A stretch of 64,000 nt of DNA from Rhizobium bangladeshense (GTDB lineage: Bacteria > Pseudomonadota > Alphaproteobacteria > Rhizobiales > Rhizobiaceae), in contig NZ_LYPL01000006.1 in assembly GCF_001662075.1 (NCBI RefSeq), positions 186,001 through 250,000 of the forward strand, written 5' to 3'. Positions within the stretch are counted from its first letter, which is position 1; every line of letters starts with the position of its first letter. Shown in pieces: positions 49,210 to 60,151 of this stretch. Made by a program: the position numbers and the translations under genes. Under the pieces are notes generated by a model that saw only the letters and a list, made by a program, of their open reading frames with translations, searched no databases and was not told the DNA's origin.

Positions 49210-50181
49210 ATGGTGACCATTCTCGATACGATCAATCCCGACGCCAAGCGCGTGCGCCATCCCGAAAAGGCGCATCGGCCGGATACGGAAGTCATGCGCA
49301 AGCCGGATTGGATCCGCGTCAAGGCGCCGACCTCCAAAGGCTATGCCGAAACGCGGGCGATCGTGAAGGAGCATAAGCTCGTCACCGTCTGCGAGGAGGC
49401 AGGCTGCCCGAATATCGGCGAGTGCTGGGACAAGAAGCACGCCACCTTCATGATCATGGGCGAGATCTGCACCCGCGCCTGCGCCTTCTGCAACGTCGCC
49501 ACCGGCAAGCCGAATGCGCTCGATATGGCCGAGCCGGAGAATGTCGCCAAGGCCGTCAGGGAGATGGGCCTCAGCCACGTCGTCATCACCTCGGTCGACC
49601 GCGACGATCTGGACGACGGCGGCGCCGAACATTTCGAAAAGGTGATCTGGGCGATCCGCGCCGCTTCGCCGGCAACGACGATCGAAATCCTGACGCCCGA
49701 CTTCCTGAAGAAGCCGGGTGCGCTGGAGCGCGTCGTCGCCGCCAAGCCCGACGTTTTCAATCACAACATGGAAACGGTTGCCGGCAATTATCTGACGGTC
49801 CGCCCCGGCGCCCGCTATTTCCATTCCATCCGCCTGCTGCAGCGGGTGAAGGAACTCGATCCCACCATGTTCACCAAATCGGGCATCATGGTCGGCCTCG
49901 GCGAGGAGCGCAACGAGGTGCTGCAGCTGATGGACGATCTGCGCACCGCCGATGTCGATTTCCTGACGATCGGCCAGTACCTGCAGCCGACCCGCAAGCA
50001 CCACAAGGTCGAAAGCTTCGTCACCCCCGAGGAGTTCAAATCCTACGAGACGGTGGCTTACAGCAAAGGTTTCCTGATGGTCGCCTCAAGCCCGCTGACC
50101 CGCTCCTCCCACCATGCCGGCGACGACTTCGCGCGGCTGCGTGCGGCTCGGGAAAAGAAGCTGTTGATGGCAGCCGAGTAA
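49210..50181 (+). CDS. lipA: Lipoyl synthase
   Basis: Radical-SAM enzyme inserting two sulfurs into octanoyl-lipoyl domains; 323 residues. The auxiliary cluster cysteines are in [12 protein letters not shown], and the SAM cluster is CTRACAFC. Its position beside the pdh genes fits its role in activating the lipoyl domains of PdhB and PdhC. Start ATG 49210 has only a modest ribosome site. Confidence 0.96.
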   Translation: MVTILDTINPDAKRVRHPEKAHRPDTEVMRKPDWIRVKAPTSKGYAETRAIVKEHKLVTVCEEAGCPNIGECWDKKHATFMIMGEICTRACAFCNVATGKPNALDMAEPENVAKAVREMGLSHVVITSVDRDDLDDGGAEHFEKVIWAIRAASPATTIEILTPDFLKKPGALERVVAAKPDVFNHNMETVAGNYLTVRPGARYFHSIRLLQRVKELDPTMFTKSGIMVGLGEERNEVLQLMDDLRTADVDFLTIGQYLQPTRKHHKVESFVTPEEFKSYETVAYSKGFLMVASSPLTRSSHHAGDDFARLRAAREKKLLMAAE

Positions 50182-50241
50182 GTTTTCGCAACCTTTCGCC
50201 GCTGTCAGGCTGCTGGCGATAATGCCTGCCAACTTCTCTTT

Positions 50242-50319
50242 CGTCATGCTCGGGCTTGTCCCGGGCATCTGCCGCTGGTCGATGTGCAGCAGATTCTCGG
50301 CACAGGGCCGAGGATGACG
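50242..50319. repeat. 78-bp palindromic intergenic element
   Basis: Imperfect terminal inverted repeats (CGTCATGCTCGG at the left, CCGAGGATGACG at the right) enclose two smaller hairpins: ATGCTCGGG/CCCGGGCAT and CTCGGC/GCCGAG. The outline resembles repeated CGTCATCCTCGGG...GAGGATGACG elements seen between genes in many alphaproteobacteria. Located 60 bp after lipA. Confidence 0.55.
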
Positions 50320-50392
50320 TCCAGTGAGAGCGAGGTTAGTGAACAAGTTGACCGCGGCGATTCTGCCGCGGTTCTTCTTTGGGCGGTCGCCG

Positions 50393-50919
50393 ATGAAGAG
50401 TGCATCCGGGTTGAAATCGACGCTGGCCGAAGCCCGCCGTATCCTGATGATCGGCTGCCCCGGCAGCGGCAAAGAGCTCGCTCGCAAAGCGGCTTTCGCG
50501 AGCGCTCGACCTTGATTACATCTCCATGGACTGCGACTTCTATTGGCCGGAGAAAGAGACCGCGCGACGAGATCGATCGCCTTATCGCCAAGGCCGTGGC
50601 GGGAGAGCGCTGGATCATGGATGGAACCGGCCTCAGCTCCTTCCATCTCCGCCTGCCACGCGCCGATGCGGTCATTTGGCTTCGCCCATCGCGATATGCA
50701 TGTCTCTACGGTATCATCTCGAAAGCGTTTCGCTATTTTGGGCGCAACCGTCCAGAACTGCCCGCCGGGTGCCCTGAACGCCTCTCGCTGAGTGCTCTCT
50801 CTTATATCTGGAATTTCGAGCGGGATGCGGTCCCATTAATTGAGACGGCGCTCCAGGATTATGGTCTCGCAAATTCCAATGTCGTCATAAGATCACGCGA
50901 AGCGGCTCGCCGCTCCTAG
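50393..50919 (+). pseudogene. Broken P-loop kinase (adenylate-kinase/FlaR-like topology modulation protein)
   Basis: Remnant of a 170-180-residue P-loop protein. The first part (from ATG 50393) reads ARRILMIGCPGSGKELARK: a Walker A lacking the Ser/Thr after Lys. The frame then changes by one base near 50495-50505, giving MDCDFYWPEKETARRD, and again near 50565, giving RLIAKAVAGERWIMDGTG and the family-typical DAVIWLRPSRYACLYGI and CPERLSLSALSYIW. Two frameshifts plus a damaged P-loop make loss of function likely. All three segments are in the right order, so the assignment of a single ancestral gene is well supported. Confidence 0.8.
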
Positions 50920-50958
50920 TATTTAGGAACATGACCGCATGGGGCACGGCGATTCCTT

Positions 50959-51036
50959 TCACCGGCTGAGAGCCCACACCCCGAGCCCCCCGAACCCTGC
51001 GGGACCGGCGATTGCCATTCTGAACAGCAGTGACAT
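50959..51036 (-). CDS. Possible 25-residue membrane peptide downstream of the monooxygenase gene
   Basis: A short frame starting at ATG 51036 encodes a mostly hydrophobic peptide (MSLLFRMAIAGPAGFGGLG, then VWALSR). AAAGGAAAG is well placed upstream, and it begins 24 bp after the stop of the ABM-domain gene on the same strand. No homology is recognised; it may be translated or only a chance frame. Confidence 0.25.
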   Translation of the reverse strand: MSLLFRMAIAGPAGFGGLGVWALSR

Positions 51037-51060
51037 GTGATTTCTTTCCTTTCATGGCCC

Positions 51061-51429
51061 TCAAGCTGCGCAGATGCCGGACACGGCGACCTTTTGAAAC
51101 AGGTGCGGCCTAGCGACGGCGGATGCCGGATATGCAGCGACCTGAGCGCGAAAGTCGGGATGATTGAAGGCGGCTCGGAACGCCTCATTCGATTCCCACA
51201 TCGCATAGTTCAGGTAGGTCATGCTCTTGCCGAGTGCTCGATGGAGCTGAGTCGAGATGAAGCCCGGCTGTCGCTTCATAAACTCGGCATCACGACTCCA
51301 GACTTCGAGGAAACGCGGCTCATCAGCGGGATCGAGCGTGAAGAGGTTGATCAGCACGACCGGAGCTGCATCGACATCGAGCTGGAGCTGGATCGGAAAA
51401 TTCTCATCAAGTGGTTGAATGTGCGTCAC
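51061..51429 (-). CDS. Antibiotic biosynthesis monooxygenase (ABM) domain protein
   Basis: A 122-residue ferredoxin-like ABM-domain protein, a family of cofactor-independent quinol monooxygenases and haem-degrading enzymes. Core segments are VVLINLFTLDPADEPRFLEVW and FISTQLHRALGKSMTYLNYAMWES. GTG 51429 is chosen because AAAGGAGT is ideally spaced before it; longer in-frame sequence runs into the operator region. It is divergent from a MarR regulator and is presumably its target. Substrate unknown. Confidence 0.75.
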   Translation of the reverse strand: MTHIQPLDENFPIQLQLDVDAAPVVLINLFTLDPADEPRFLEVWSRDAEFMKRQPGFISTQLHRALGKSMTYLNYAMWESNEAFRAAFNHPDFRAQVAAYPASAVARPHLFQKVAVSGICAA

Positions 51430-51488
51430 TTCAGACTCCTTTCGTATTGGAGTAATGATGTCAATTTGGCATGGTGGATACATAGAGA

Positions 51489-51508
51489 CTTGACATGATG
51501 ATGTCAAG
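51489..51508. promoter_or_regulatory. Palindromic MarR-type operator candidate
   Basis: A perfect 8-bp inverted repeat CTTGACAT (51489-51496) / ATGTCAAG (51501-51508) with a 4-bp centre lies 18 bp upstream of the marR ATG, in the divergent gap to the ABM gene. A related ATGTCAA-T-TTGGCAT sequence lies about 35 bp to its left. MarR proteins typically bind 16-20 bp palindromes that overlap their own promoter. Confidence 0.65.
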
Positions 51509-51526
51509 AACAATATATGGTGACAA

Positions 51527-52003
51527 ATGAGTGAAGCGAAGAGAACCGCGATAGGCGACGCCTTGACGGAACTGATCCTTTCAATGTTTCGGGTGAATAA
51601 CTTGACCTTGACCTGGGGAGACAGACTTGTGGCGGCCTATGGGCTGACCAGCGCACGCTGGCAGATCCTCGGGGCCATCGTCTATGCGGATCGGCCGCAG
51701 CCGGTGGCATGGCTGGCCCGAGACCTCGGCGCCAACCGTCAGAACGTGCAGCGGATCGTCAATGATCTGCACGGAGAGGGGCTGGTCGCGTTCGAACCCA
51801 ATCCGCATCACCGGCGGGCCCAGCTCGTCGTGCTGACCGACAAAGGACGACAAACCTACGATGCTGCGATCGCAGCCTACAACCCGCGCGTCAACGCCAT
51901 GGCCGCGGGGCTTTCACTTGCCGAAATCCAAACCGCACATCGCGTCCTGACGAGGCTGCGGCACAGTCTCGAAGGAGAAATTGATGTTGAAAAGCACGAC
52001 TGA
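51527..52003 (+). CDS. MarR family transcriptional regulator
   Basis: Winged-helix regulator of 158 residues: helical dimerisation segment (LTELILSMFRVNNLTLTWG), HTH (QPVAWLARDLGANRQNVQRI), and the wing with PNPHHRRAQLVVLTDKGRQ. It is divergent from the ABM-domain gene, with a palindromic operator candidate between, and overlaps the cytochrome b561 gene by 20 bp. Local autoregulation and control of both neighbours is inferred. The ligand could be a phenolic or quinone-type compound, as for many MarR proteins. Confidence 0.88.
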   Translation: MSEAKRTAIGDALTELILSMFRVNNLTLTWGDRLVAAYGLTSARWQILGAIVYADRPQPVAWLARDLGANRQNVQRIVNDLHGEGLVAFEPNPHHRRAQLVVLTDKGRQTYDAAIAAYNPRVNAMAAGLSLAEIQTAHRVLTRLRHSLEGEIDVEKHD

Positions 52004-52514
52004 TCGCTACGGCGCCATCGCCGTCACCATGCATTGGCTGACCGCCATATTCCTGCTCGTTGCCCTCGTCTCCGGCTTTCGGGCAGGCAACATCGTCGAA
52101 CCGGTCGCAAAGGCGGCGCTTCTTCGTGTTCATATCCCAGCAGCGATCACGGTTCTTCTGCTGACCGTGTGCCGCATCGTCTGGTGGTGGCTTTTCGACA
52201 GGAAGCCGCTGCCTGTTCAGGGCGCGCCCTCATGGCAAGAGTGGCTGGCCCGCGCCGTCCATCTTGCCTTCTACGTGGTCATCCTCGGGATGATTGCGAG
52301 CGGCGTCGGCATGATCGCGCTGAGCGGCGCGGCGCAAGCCATATTCGGTGCCGGCACGGAACTGCCGAACTTCCACCTCTATCCGCCGCGCCTGCCGCAT
52401 GGGCTTGGGGCAAATCTCCTGCTGGCACTGCTTTCCGCACATGTTGGAGCGGCGCTGTTCCATCAGTTCGTCCGCAGCGACAGGTTGCTCCATCGTATGT
52501 GGTATGGGCGCTGA
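51984..52514 (+). CDS. Cytochrome b561 family protein
   Basis: Four-helix inner-membrane di-haem b protein of 176 residues. The haem-ligand His of helix 1 is in AVTMHWLTAIF, with further conserved His in LRVHIPAAI and in the last helix (LLSAHVGAALFHQF). It belongs to the bacterial b561 (YodB/CybB) family of superoxide or quinone oxidoreductases. ATG 51984 follows AAGGAG inside the end of the marR gene. With the ABM protein it forms a probable redox/quinone locus. Confidence 0.85.
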   Translation: MLKSTTDRYGAIAVTMHWLTAIFLLVALVSGFRAGNIVEPVAKAALLRVHIPAAITVLLLTVCRIVWWWLFDRKPLPVQGAPSWQEWLARAVHLAFYVVILGMIASGVGMIALSGAAQAIFGAGTELPNFHLYPPRLPHGLGANLLLALLSAHVGAALFHQFVRSDRLLHRMWYGR

Positions 52515-52608
52515 GACCGCGCCGCCTTCGCCCCGTTCTCAGCTAAAATCCCGCCGTCGTATGCGCCAGCTTCTTGATCTTCTTGGCGCAGCCGCTTAAG
52601 TGCCGCCT

Positions 52609-53061
52609 ATGCCGCACTTCGAAACGCACCGTTCCGTCCCGCATACGCCCGACCAGATGTTCGATCTCGTTGCCGATGTCGAACGTTATCCCGAGTTCCT
52701 GCCGCTTTGCGAGGCGCTCTCGGTCAGAAGCCGCAAGGAGCGTGACGGCAAGATCCTGCTCGTGGCCGATATGACCGTCGGCTACAAGGCGATCCGCGAG
52801 ACCTTCACGACCCAGGTGCTCTTGAACCGGGCCGAGCGCGTCATCGAGGTCAAATATATCGACGGCCCGTTCAAATATCTCGACAATCGCTGGCATTTCG
52901 CCGAGACGCCGGCTGGCGGCTGCACCATCAATTTCTTCATCGATTACGAATTCAAAAGCCGCATCCTTGGCGCGCTTATGGGCTCGATGTTCGACCGCGC
53001 CTTCCGCATGTTCACCGAAGCCTTCGAAACGCGCGCAAGCAAGATCTATGCTCCAGCCTGA
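52609..53061 (+). CDS. RatA/COQ10-like START-domain protein
   Basis: A 150-residue polyketide-cyclase/START-fold protein homologous to E. coli RatA and mitochondrial COQ10, likely an ubiquinone-binding chaperone. Characteristic segments are MFDLVADVERYPEFLPLCEAL, FTTQVLLNRAERVIEVKYIDGPFKYL-type strands, and FIDYEFKSRILGALMG. It starts at ATG 52609; a GTG three codons upstream is in frame. Annotated as a toxin in some databases, but the COQ10-like role is more plausible for rhizobia. Confidence 0.85.
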   Translation: MPHFETHRSVPHTPDQMFDLVADVERYPEFLPLCEALSVRSRKERDGKILLVADMTVGYKAIRETFTTQVLLNRAERVIEVKYIDGPFKYLDNRWHFAETPAGGCTINFFIDYEFKSRILGALMGSMFDRAFRMFTEAFETRASKIYAPA

Positions 53062-53079
53062 CGGGCGGTTATAGGCACA

Positions 53080-53580
53080 TCAGTGCGTGAGGAGCAAACG
53101 CAGCATCTCGAGCGCCGTCCTGACCGTTGCCAGTCGAACCTCGCTGCGGCCGATGTCGCCATAGAGCATTTTGCGGTGGATGAGCGCGCCGCCGCGCGAT
53201 TTCGCGGCAAGATGCACGAGGCCGACCGGTTTTTCGGCCGATCCGCCGCCGGGGCCGGCAATGCCGGTGACGGCGACGGCGATGTCGGCGCGCGAGCGGA
53301 AGAGGGCGCCGTGCGCCATCTGCCGGGCGGTCTCCTCGGAGACTGCGCCGAAGCGCAGCAGCGTTTTCGCCTGCACCCCGAGCAGCTCGGTCTTGGCGCT
53401 ATTCGTATAGGTAACAAAGCCGCGGTCGACGACGGCTGATGAGCCGGATATCTCCGTCAGCACGCCTGATATCAGCCCGCCGGTGCAGGATTCGGCCGTG
53501 GAGACCATCAGGCCTGCGGCGGTGAAGTCGCGGATAATCGCCGCTGCCGCCGAATGAATATCCTCGGGAAAGAGGCTCAT
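53080..53580 (-). CDS. pncC: CinA-family nicotinamide-nucleotide amidohydrolase
   Basis: Deamidates NMN in the pyridine-nucleotide cycle; 166-residue stand-alone CinA C-terminal domain. Motifs: STAESCTGGLISGVLT with the nucleophilic Ser, TYTNSAKTELLGV, and AVTGIAGPGGGSAEKPVGLV. Its ATG overlaps the ispDF stop codon by one base (TGATG), indicating coupling. The same strand holds ispDF, and transcription probably starts upstream of ispDF. Confidence 0.92.
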   Translation of the reverse strand: MSLFPEDIHSAAAAIIRDFTAAGLMVSTAESCTGGLISGVLTEISGSSAVVDRGFVTYTNSAKTELLGVQAKTLLRFGAVSEETARQMAHGALFRSRADIAVAVTGIAGPGGGSAEKPVGLVHLAAKSRGGALIHRKMLYGDIGRSEVRLATVRTALEMLRLLLTH

Positions 53581-54797
53581 CACTTCCTCCCGCGATAAAC
53601 GACGGTCGCCGTGGCGATCGCCGCGATGCCTTCGCGCCGGCCGACGAAGCCGATCGTCTCGTTGGTCGTCGCCTTGACCGAGCAGCGCTCGAGATCGATG
53701 CCGAGATATTCCGACAGGTTCGCCCGCATGGCCCCGCGATGCGGGCCGACCTTCGGCGCCTCGGCGATCAGCGAGACATCGGCATTCATGATCGTGCCGC
53801 CGCGTTCGCGCACGATCCGCGCGGCATGCTCGATGAAGATTCGCGAAGCCGCCCCCTTCCATTGCGGATCGGATGGCGGGAAATGATCGCCGATATCGCC
53901 GGCGCCGCAGGTGGCCAGCAACGCGTCGGTCAGCGCATGCAGCGCGACATCGGCATCCGAGTGGCCCTTGAGCTTCTGGTCGTGTGGAATGAATACGCCG
54001 CACAGCGTCACGCCGTCGCCCGCTTCGAGCTGGTGTACGTCGTAGCCATTGCCAGTACGCACGTCGGGAAGCAGCGACGCCGACAGCTTGTCGTCGGCCA
54101 TGGCAATATCGCTCTTGACCGTCAGCTTGACGTTGTCGGTCGTGCCCTCGACGATCGTTACCGGAATGCCCAGCCATTCGGCGATCGAGGCGTCGTCGGT
54201 GAAATCGCTCCGCCCGCTGGCCGCCGCCTTCTCATGCGCATCGAGAATCGTTTCGAAGGCAAAGGATTGTGGCGTCTGCGCCGCGTAAAGCCGCTCGCGC
54301 GAAACCGTCGTCAGCACCGTGCCGGCGCTATCTGCACGTTTCAGCGTATCGGTCACCGGCATGGCCGGCAGCACCGCCGCCGCGCCGCTTCCAAGCGTTT
54401 CGGCAATGCGGTCGAGAAGCGCGTGGTCGAAGAAGGGCCGTACCGCATCGTGAATCAGCACGTGGCTGACATGCTTGTCCTTGAGGTATCGAAGACCGGC
54501 CAGCACCGATTGCTGCCGCGTCGGGCCGCCATGCACGATTTCGATCGGCGTTGCCGAAATGATATGGCGGAACGCCTTGGCAAACAGCGCCTCGTCATCG
54601 GGATGAATGACGACGACGATCTCGGTCGCCGGCTCCCATGTCATGAAGTTTTCAAGCGTATGGACGATAACCGGCTTGCCGCCGATCAGGCGATATTGCT
54701 TGGGACCTTCCTTGGAGGATCCGGCACGCTCGCCGCGGCCGGCGGCAACGATGACAATTCCAGCCGATATCGGTTGCTTGGACGGCATTTGCAGCAT
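53580..54797 (-). CDS. ispDF: Bifunctional IspD/IspF (MEP-pathway isoprenoid enzyme)
   Basis: Fusion of MEP cytidylyltransferase (about residues 1-235) and MECDP synthase (about 245-405); 405 residues. The IspD part has [11 protein letters not shown] and the nucleotide loop [12 protein letters not shown]; the IspF part has the zinc ligands in GYDVHQL and [17 protein letters not shown]. The fusion is usual in alphaproteobacteria. Divergent from dusB; coupled to pncC downstream. Confidence 0.96.
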   Translation of the reverse strand: MLQMPSKQPISAGIVIVAAGRGERAGSSKEGPKQYRLIGGKPVIVHTLENFMTWEPATEIVVVIHPDDEALFAKAFRHIISATPIEIVHGGPTRQQSVLAGLRYLKDKHVSHVLIHDAVRPFFDHALLDRIAETLGSGAAAVLPAMPVTDTLKRADSAGTVLTTVSRERLYAAQTPQSFAFETILDAHEKAAASGRSDFTDDASIAEWLGIPVTIVEGTTDNVKLTVKSDIAMADDKLSASLLPDVRTGNGYDVHQLEAGDGVTLCGVFIPHDQKLKGHSDADVALHALTDALLATCGAGDIGDHFPPSDPQWKGAASRIFIEHAARIVRERGGTIMNADVSLIAEAPKVGPHRGAMRANLSEYLGIDLERCSVKATTNETIGFVGRREGIAAIATATVVYRGRK

Positions 54798-54940
54798 AAA
54801 TCCCCTAAATTATGCGGAATTGACCGCAGTGCTCTAACCTCTTGCTTTGGCCTTTTCCAGCATCTGCCCAAAAAATATCGATTCCGATTCAAGCCCTCTT
54901 GGCAAAGCCATGGATCTGTGGCTAAAAATAATGCAGTCCC

Positions 54941-55960
54941 ATGGTGTGCCTGAAAGATAATCATTTGATTTGCAAGGACCTCGCAGCGCCTTTCCGAGTC
55001 GGAGATGTATCCGTGCGGAATCGCGTGGTGCTGGCGCCGATGTCCGGTGTGACGGACATGCCCTTCCGCGAGCTGGCCTGGCGCTTCGGCGCCGGCCTCG
55101 TCGTCACCGAAATGGTGGCGAGCCGCGAACTGGTCAACGACACAGCCGAATCCTGGGCGCGGCTCAGGGCGGCGGGATTTCGGCCGCACATGGTGCAGCT
55201 TGCCGGCCGGGAGGCGCACTGGATGGCGCAGGCGGCCAAGATCGCCGCCGGTCATGGCGCAGATATCATCGACATCAATATGGGCTGTCCGGCAAAGAAA
55301 GTGATCGGCGGTTATTCCGGCTCGGCGCTGATGCGCGATCCCGATCACGCGCTCGGCCTGATCGAGGCGACGGTCAAGGCCGTCGATATTCCGGTGACGC
55401 TGAAGATGCGCCTCGGCTGGGACGAGAATTCCATCAACGCGCCCGACATTGCCCGCCGCGCCGAAGCCGCCGGCATTCAGCTCGTCACCATTCATGGGCG
55501 GACCCGCATGCAGTTTTACGAAGGTCGCGCCGATTGGGATGCGATCCGTTCCGTTCGCGACGTTATCTCCATTCCGCTGATCGCCAATGGCGACATCGAA
55601 ACCGCCGCGGATGCGCAGGAAATATTGGGCCGCTCCGGCGCCGATGCCGTCATGATCGGCAGGGGCTGCCAGGGCCGGCCGTGGCATGCCGGCGTGCTTG
55701 CCGGTGCGGCGGAGCCGCGGCGCGAAGACATTGCCGATATCGCCGTCGAACATTACCGGATGATGCTCGATTTCTACGGCGAGGCGGTGGCGATCCGCCA
55801 TGCCCGCAAGCATCTCGGCTGGTATCTCGAGCGTTTCGCCCCCGCGCTTGCCGGCGGCGAGAAGGCTGCGATCATGACCTCGCGCGATCCGGGCGAGGTG
55901 GCCGCGCGCCTTTACGATGCGCTTGATGCAGCTCTTGTCGAAAGCCGGGAGGCGGCATGA
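54941..55960 (+). CDS. dusB: tRNA-dihydrouridine synthase B (NifR3)
   Basis: FMN enzyme reducing uridines of tRNA; 339 residues. [20 protein letters not shown] at the N-terminus, catalytic Cys in [11 protein letters not shown], and the C-terminal [10 protein letters not shown]. The exact start is uncertain: ATG 54941 has no good ribosome site and the N-terminal 14 residues are not obviously conserved. First gene of the classic nifR3-ntrB-ntrC operon; its stop overlaps ntrB by 4 bp. Confidence 0.93.
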   Translation: MVCLKDNHLICKDLAAPFRVGDVSVRNRVVLAPMSGVTDMPFRELAWRFGAGLVVTEMVASRELVNDTAESWARLRAAGFRPHMVQLAGREAHWMAQAAKIAAGHGADIIDINMGCPAKKVIGGYSGSALMRDPDHALGLIEATVKAVDIPVTLKMRLGWDENSINAPDIARRAEAAGIQLVTIHGRTRMQFYEGRADWDAIRSVRDVISIPLIANGDIETAADAQEILGRSGADAVMIGRGCQGRPWHAGVLAGAAEPRREDIADIAVEHYRMMLDFYGEAVAIRHARKHLGWYLERFAPALAGGEKAAIMTSRDPGEVAARLYDALDAALVESREAA

Positions 55961-57107
55961 CGAAGGATACGATATCTCCGCCCGATCAGACCGGCGGAAC
56001 CGTCGCCATGGCCGTGCTGAACGCCATCCAGAACCCGGTCGTCATGGTCGACGAATCCGGCTTCGTCGCCTTCGCCAATTGGGAGGCGGAAGCCTTCTTT
56101 GGCGCCAGCGCCCCGCATCTGGCGCGTTACCGCATCTCGACCTTCATTCCCTTCGGCAGCCCGCTGCTCGCCCTGATCGACCAGGTGCGTGAGCGCAAGG
56201 CGCCGGTGAATGAATATCGCGTCGATCTGAGTTCGCCTCGTCTCGGCCAGGACAAGCTCGTCGATCTCTACGTCGCCCCGGTGCTCAGCGAGCCCGGCGC
56301 CGTCGTCATCGTCTTTCAGGAACGCTCGATGGCCGACAAGATCGACCGGCAGCTGACGCATCGCGCCGCCGCCCGCTCGGTGACCGGTCTCGCCTCGATG
56401 CTGGCGCATGAGATCAAGAACCCGCTCTCCGGCATCCGCGGCGCCGCGCAACTGCTCGAACAGTCCGCAGTCGACGACGACCGGGCGTTGACCCGGCTGA
56501 TCTGCGACGAAACCGACCGCATCGTCTCGCTGGTTGACCGCATGGAAGTCTTTTCCGACGAGCGTCCGGTCGACCGCATGCCGGTCAATATCCATTCCGT
56601 GCTCGATCACGTGAAGGCCATCGCCAAGGCGGGTTTTGCTCGCAACATCCGGGTAACCGAAAGTTACGACCCATCGCTGCCAGCCGTCTATGCCAATCGC
56701 GACCAACTCGTCCAGGTCTTCCTCAACCTGGTGAAAAACGCCGCCGAAGCGGTTGGCGATCGGCCGGACGGCGAGATCATGCTGACGACCGCCTATCGCC
56801 CGGGCATTCGTCTTTCCGTCGCCGGCACCCGTGAAAAGATCTCGCTGCCCTTGGAATTCTGCGTTCACGACAACGGCCCCGGCGTTCCCGCCGATCTTCT
56901 GCCGCATCTGTTCGATCCCTTCATCACCACCAAGACGAACGGCAGCGGTCTCGGCCTGGCGCTGGTCGCCAAGATCATCGGTGATCACGGCGGCATCATT
57001 GAATGCGACAGCCAGAACAGCCGCACGACTTTCCGCGTTCTCATGCCGGCGTCGAAGGACGTTTCGCTCGAGGATGCTTCTTCCGCAAGCTCGACAGGAC
57101 CTTCTCG

Positions 57108-57111
<4 letters not shown>
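55957..57111 (+). CDS. ntrB: Nitrogen regulation sensor kinase NtrB
   Basis: Histidine kinase/phosphatase partner of NtrC, controlled by PII proteins; cytoplasmic, 384 residues. PAS domain (about 15-125), phosphoacceptor His151 in [18 protein letters not shown], and the HATPase domain with [20 protein letters not shown] and [12 protein letters not shown]. Overlaps both dusB and ntrC by 4 bp, indicating tight translational coupling. Confidence 0.96.
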
Positions 57112-58559
<1,448 letters not shown>

Positions 58560-58635
58560 GCGTGTTCGGGCTTGCACGGTGCTGCGGAGGGACGTCGAAG
58601 GCGCATCCTTCCGGTCGCGATAACGCTCATGAATG

Positions 58636-58665
58636 GCTCATCAGGGCACGCGCCGGCTGATGAGC
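58636..58665. repeat. 9-bp inverted repeat downstream of ntrC
   Basis: GCTCATCAG (58636-58644) and CTGATGAGC (58657-58665), 12-base loop, no T-run. It lies between ntrC and the convergent DksA-like gene, and may weakly end either transcript. Confidence 0.4.
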
Positions 58666-58701
58666 TGGCCAAGCGCTTCATGAGCATGGTGACCTTGCAA
58701 C

Positions 58702-59058
58702 TCAGGCTTCAAACGACTGAGCGCAAGACTGACAGAAAGGTGTGTGGGGGACAGCGTCAAGCCTCTTCTCGCCGATCGGCTTGCCGCATTTCACACATGT
58801 GCCAAAAGTTCCGGCTTCAATCCGGTCCAACGCCGCTTGGACGGCGAGGAGCTCCTTTTGTCCAGCCTCGCCGAGTTCTTCCAGGACTTCATCGTTATTT
58901 CGCTCTGTGGCACGATCATCATCGTCAGGGTTCCGAGGCTCTTCGAAATCATGCTCGATCGCTTGCAGGCGGGTTTCCAGCTCGCGCCGGCGTTGGTCAA
59001 GGATCGCCTTGTACTTTTCGATATGCTCCCTCGTTTGCGTGGAGGATTGCTTCTGCAT
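58702..59058 (-). CDS. DksA/TraR-type zinc-finger protein
   Basis: A 118-residue protein with an N-terminal coiled coil (about 10-85, rich in Glu/Arg: EHIEKYKAILDQRRREL) and a C-terminal four-Cys zinc finger (GTCVKCGKP ... CQSCAQSFE). This is the DksA fold, although the acidic coiled-coil tip typical of ppGpp-acting DksA is not clearly matched, so it is best called DksA-like. A perfect FNR/FixK box lies 107-120 bp upstream. Part of the ntrC-ntrY insert. Confidence 0.88.
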   Translation of the reverse strand: MQKQSSTQTREHIEKYKAILDQRRRELETRLQAIEHDFEEPRNPDDDDRATERNNDEVLEELGEAGQKELLAVQAALDRIEAGTFGTCVKCGKPIGEKRLDAVPHTPFCQSCAQSFEA

Positions 59059-59164
59059 GATCGCTCTCCAGCCGGCCTTATGTTCGCGACCGACACCGTG
59101 TTCTACTGGGAATTTCGACCCTGACGGGAAACGGCAAAGCTAGGCGTGTCGGGCGTCCGTCGCA

Positions 59165-59178
59165 TTGATCCGAATCAA
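59165..59178. promoter_or_regulatory. FNR/FixK-type box (TTGAT-N4-ATCAA)
   Basis: The sequence TTGATCCGAATCAA is a perfect match to the anaerobox bound by FnrN/FixK regulators in rhizobia. It lies upstream of the DksA-like gene on the minus strand. A degenerate match, TTGATATAACGCAA, at 60219-60232 is 68 bp upstream of the universal stress protein gene. Confidence 0.65.
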
Positions 59179-59317
59179 GGTAGCTTTCGATCCGCGAGTG
59201 TCCAGGCTTCCTTGTCCGAAGAGCCAACTGCAGGATACTGTTTTAGCGTGGCGTCGCCGGCGGCTATGACTCGGAAACGGGCGGAAGCAGGTCACAGACC
59301 CATGCGGGCAGTTTCCT

Positions 59318-60151
59318 TCAATGTGACATGAGCACCGGGAGCAGAGGCTTTTCCAAGACGCCATCGGTTGCTCCACCCAGAACGAAATCTCGCAATCTCG
59401 AGTGTCCAAATCCTCCCATGACCAGCATATCGGCGCTCAGTTCCAGTGCTGTTTGTTGAATGCTCTGACCGATCGATGACGACGTAAAGCGAGCGACCGT
59501 TGCGCTTGCATTGACGCCGCTCGAAACCAAGATCTCAGCGAGATGCGCCCCGGTTGTTTCCGGCAGCGGTTTTTCGCCCGTCAGAGATAGGACCGAAACC
59601 CGCTTGGCCTTGTGAATGAATGGGTTTGCATCGCTGACGGCCCGAGCTGCGGCTCGGCTTCCGTCCCAGGCGATGACCAGATGGTCGATTGGGCCTGCAA
59701 GGGTCTTGTTGGGAAAGATGACGGCCGGCCGGCCAGAGCCGAATAGGACCGCTTCGGCGACAATACGGGTGTCTGGAACGTCCGCGACACATTCGAGAAT
59801 GGCCAGATCGAAGAAGCGTGCTTCCGTGGCTGCCGTCTCGTGCAATAGAGGCAAGGTGGTCTTGACCGTTCGGGAAGATAATTCAACCTTGGCGCTCGCT
59901 GCGAGGTTGGTCGCTGCTGCAATCAGCGTTTCGGCACGATCACGGCTCAGAGTCTCGGCATGCTCGATCATCTTTGGAGTATCGAGCAGCAACGACGACC
60001 AGGCGTTGGGAATATGCGGAATCCCGACCCTTAGCGCGCAGGCGTGAAGACTTGCACCGTAGTGCCCAGCAAACGCTACAGCGTTCGAAATGATCAGTCC
60101 TGAACTTGAATCGGGATATGTTGATAGCGGGAGAAAATATTGTGCCGCCAT
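59318..60151 (-). CDS. Universal stress protein, tandem Usp domains
   Basis: A 277-residue protein of two Usp domains. The second domain carries the ATP-binding signature GGFGHSRLRDFVLGGAT; the first is divergent and lacks it. ATG 60151 is chosen because GGAG lies just upstream, inside an in-frame ATG that starts four codons earlier. Such proteins in rhizobia are often induced by low oxygen; the degenerate FNR-type box upstream is compatible with that. Confidence 0.85.
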   Translation of the reverse strand: MAAQYFLPLSTYPDSSSGLIISNAVAFAGHYGASLHACALRVGIPHIPNAWSSLLLDTPKMIEHAETLSRDRAETLIAAATNLAASAKVELSSRTVKTTLPLLHETAATEARFFDLAILECVADVPDTRIVAEAVLFGSGRPAVIFPNKTLAGPIDHLVIAWDGSRAAARAVSDANPFIHKAKRVSVLSLTGEKPLPETTGAHLAEILVSSGVNASATVARFTSSSIGQSIQQTALELSADMLVMGGFGHSRLRDFVLGGATDGVLEKPLLPVLMSH

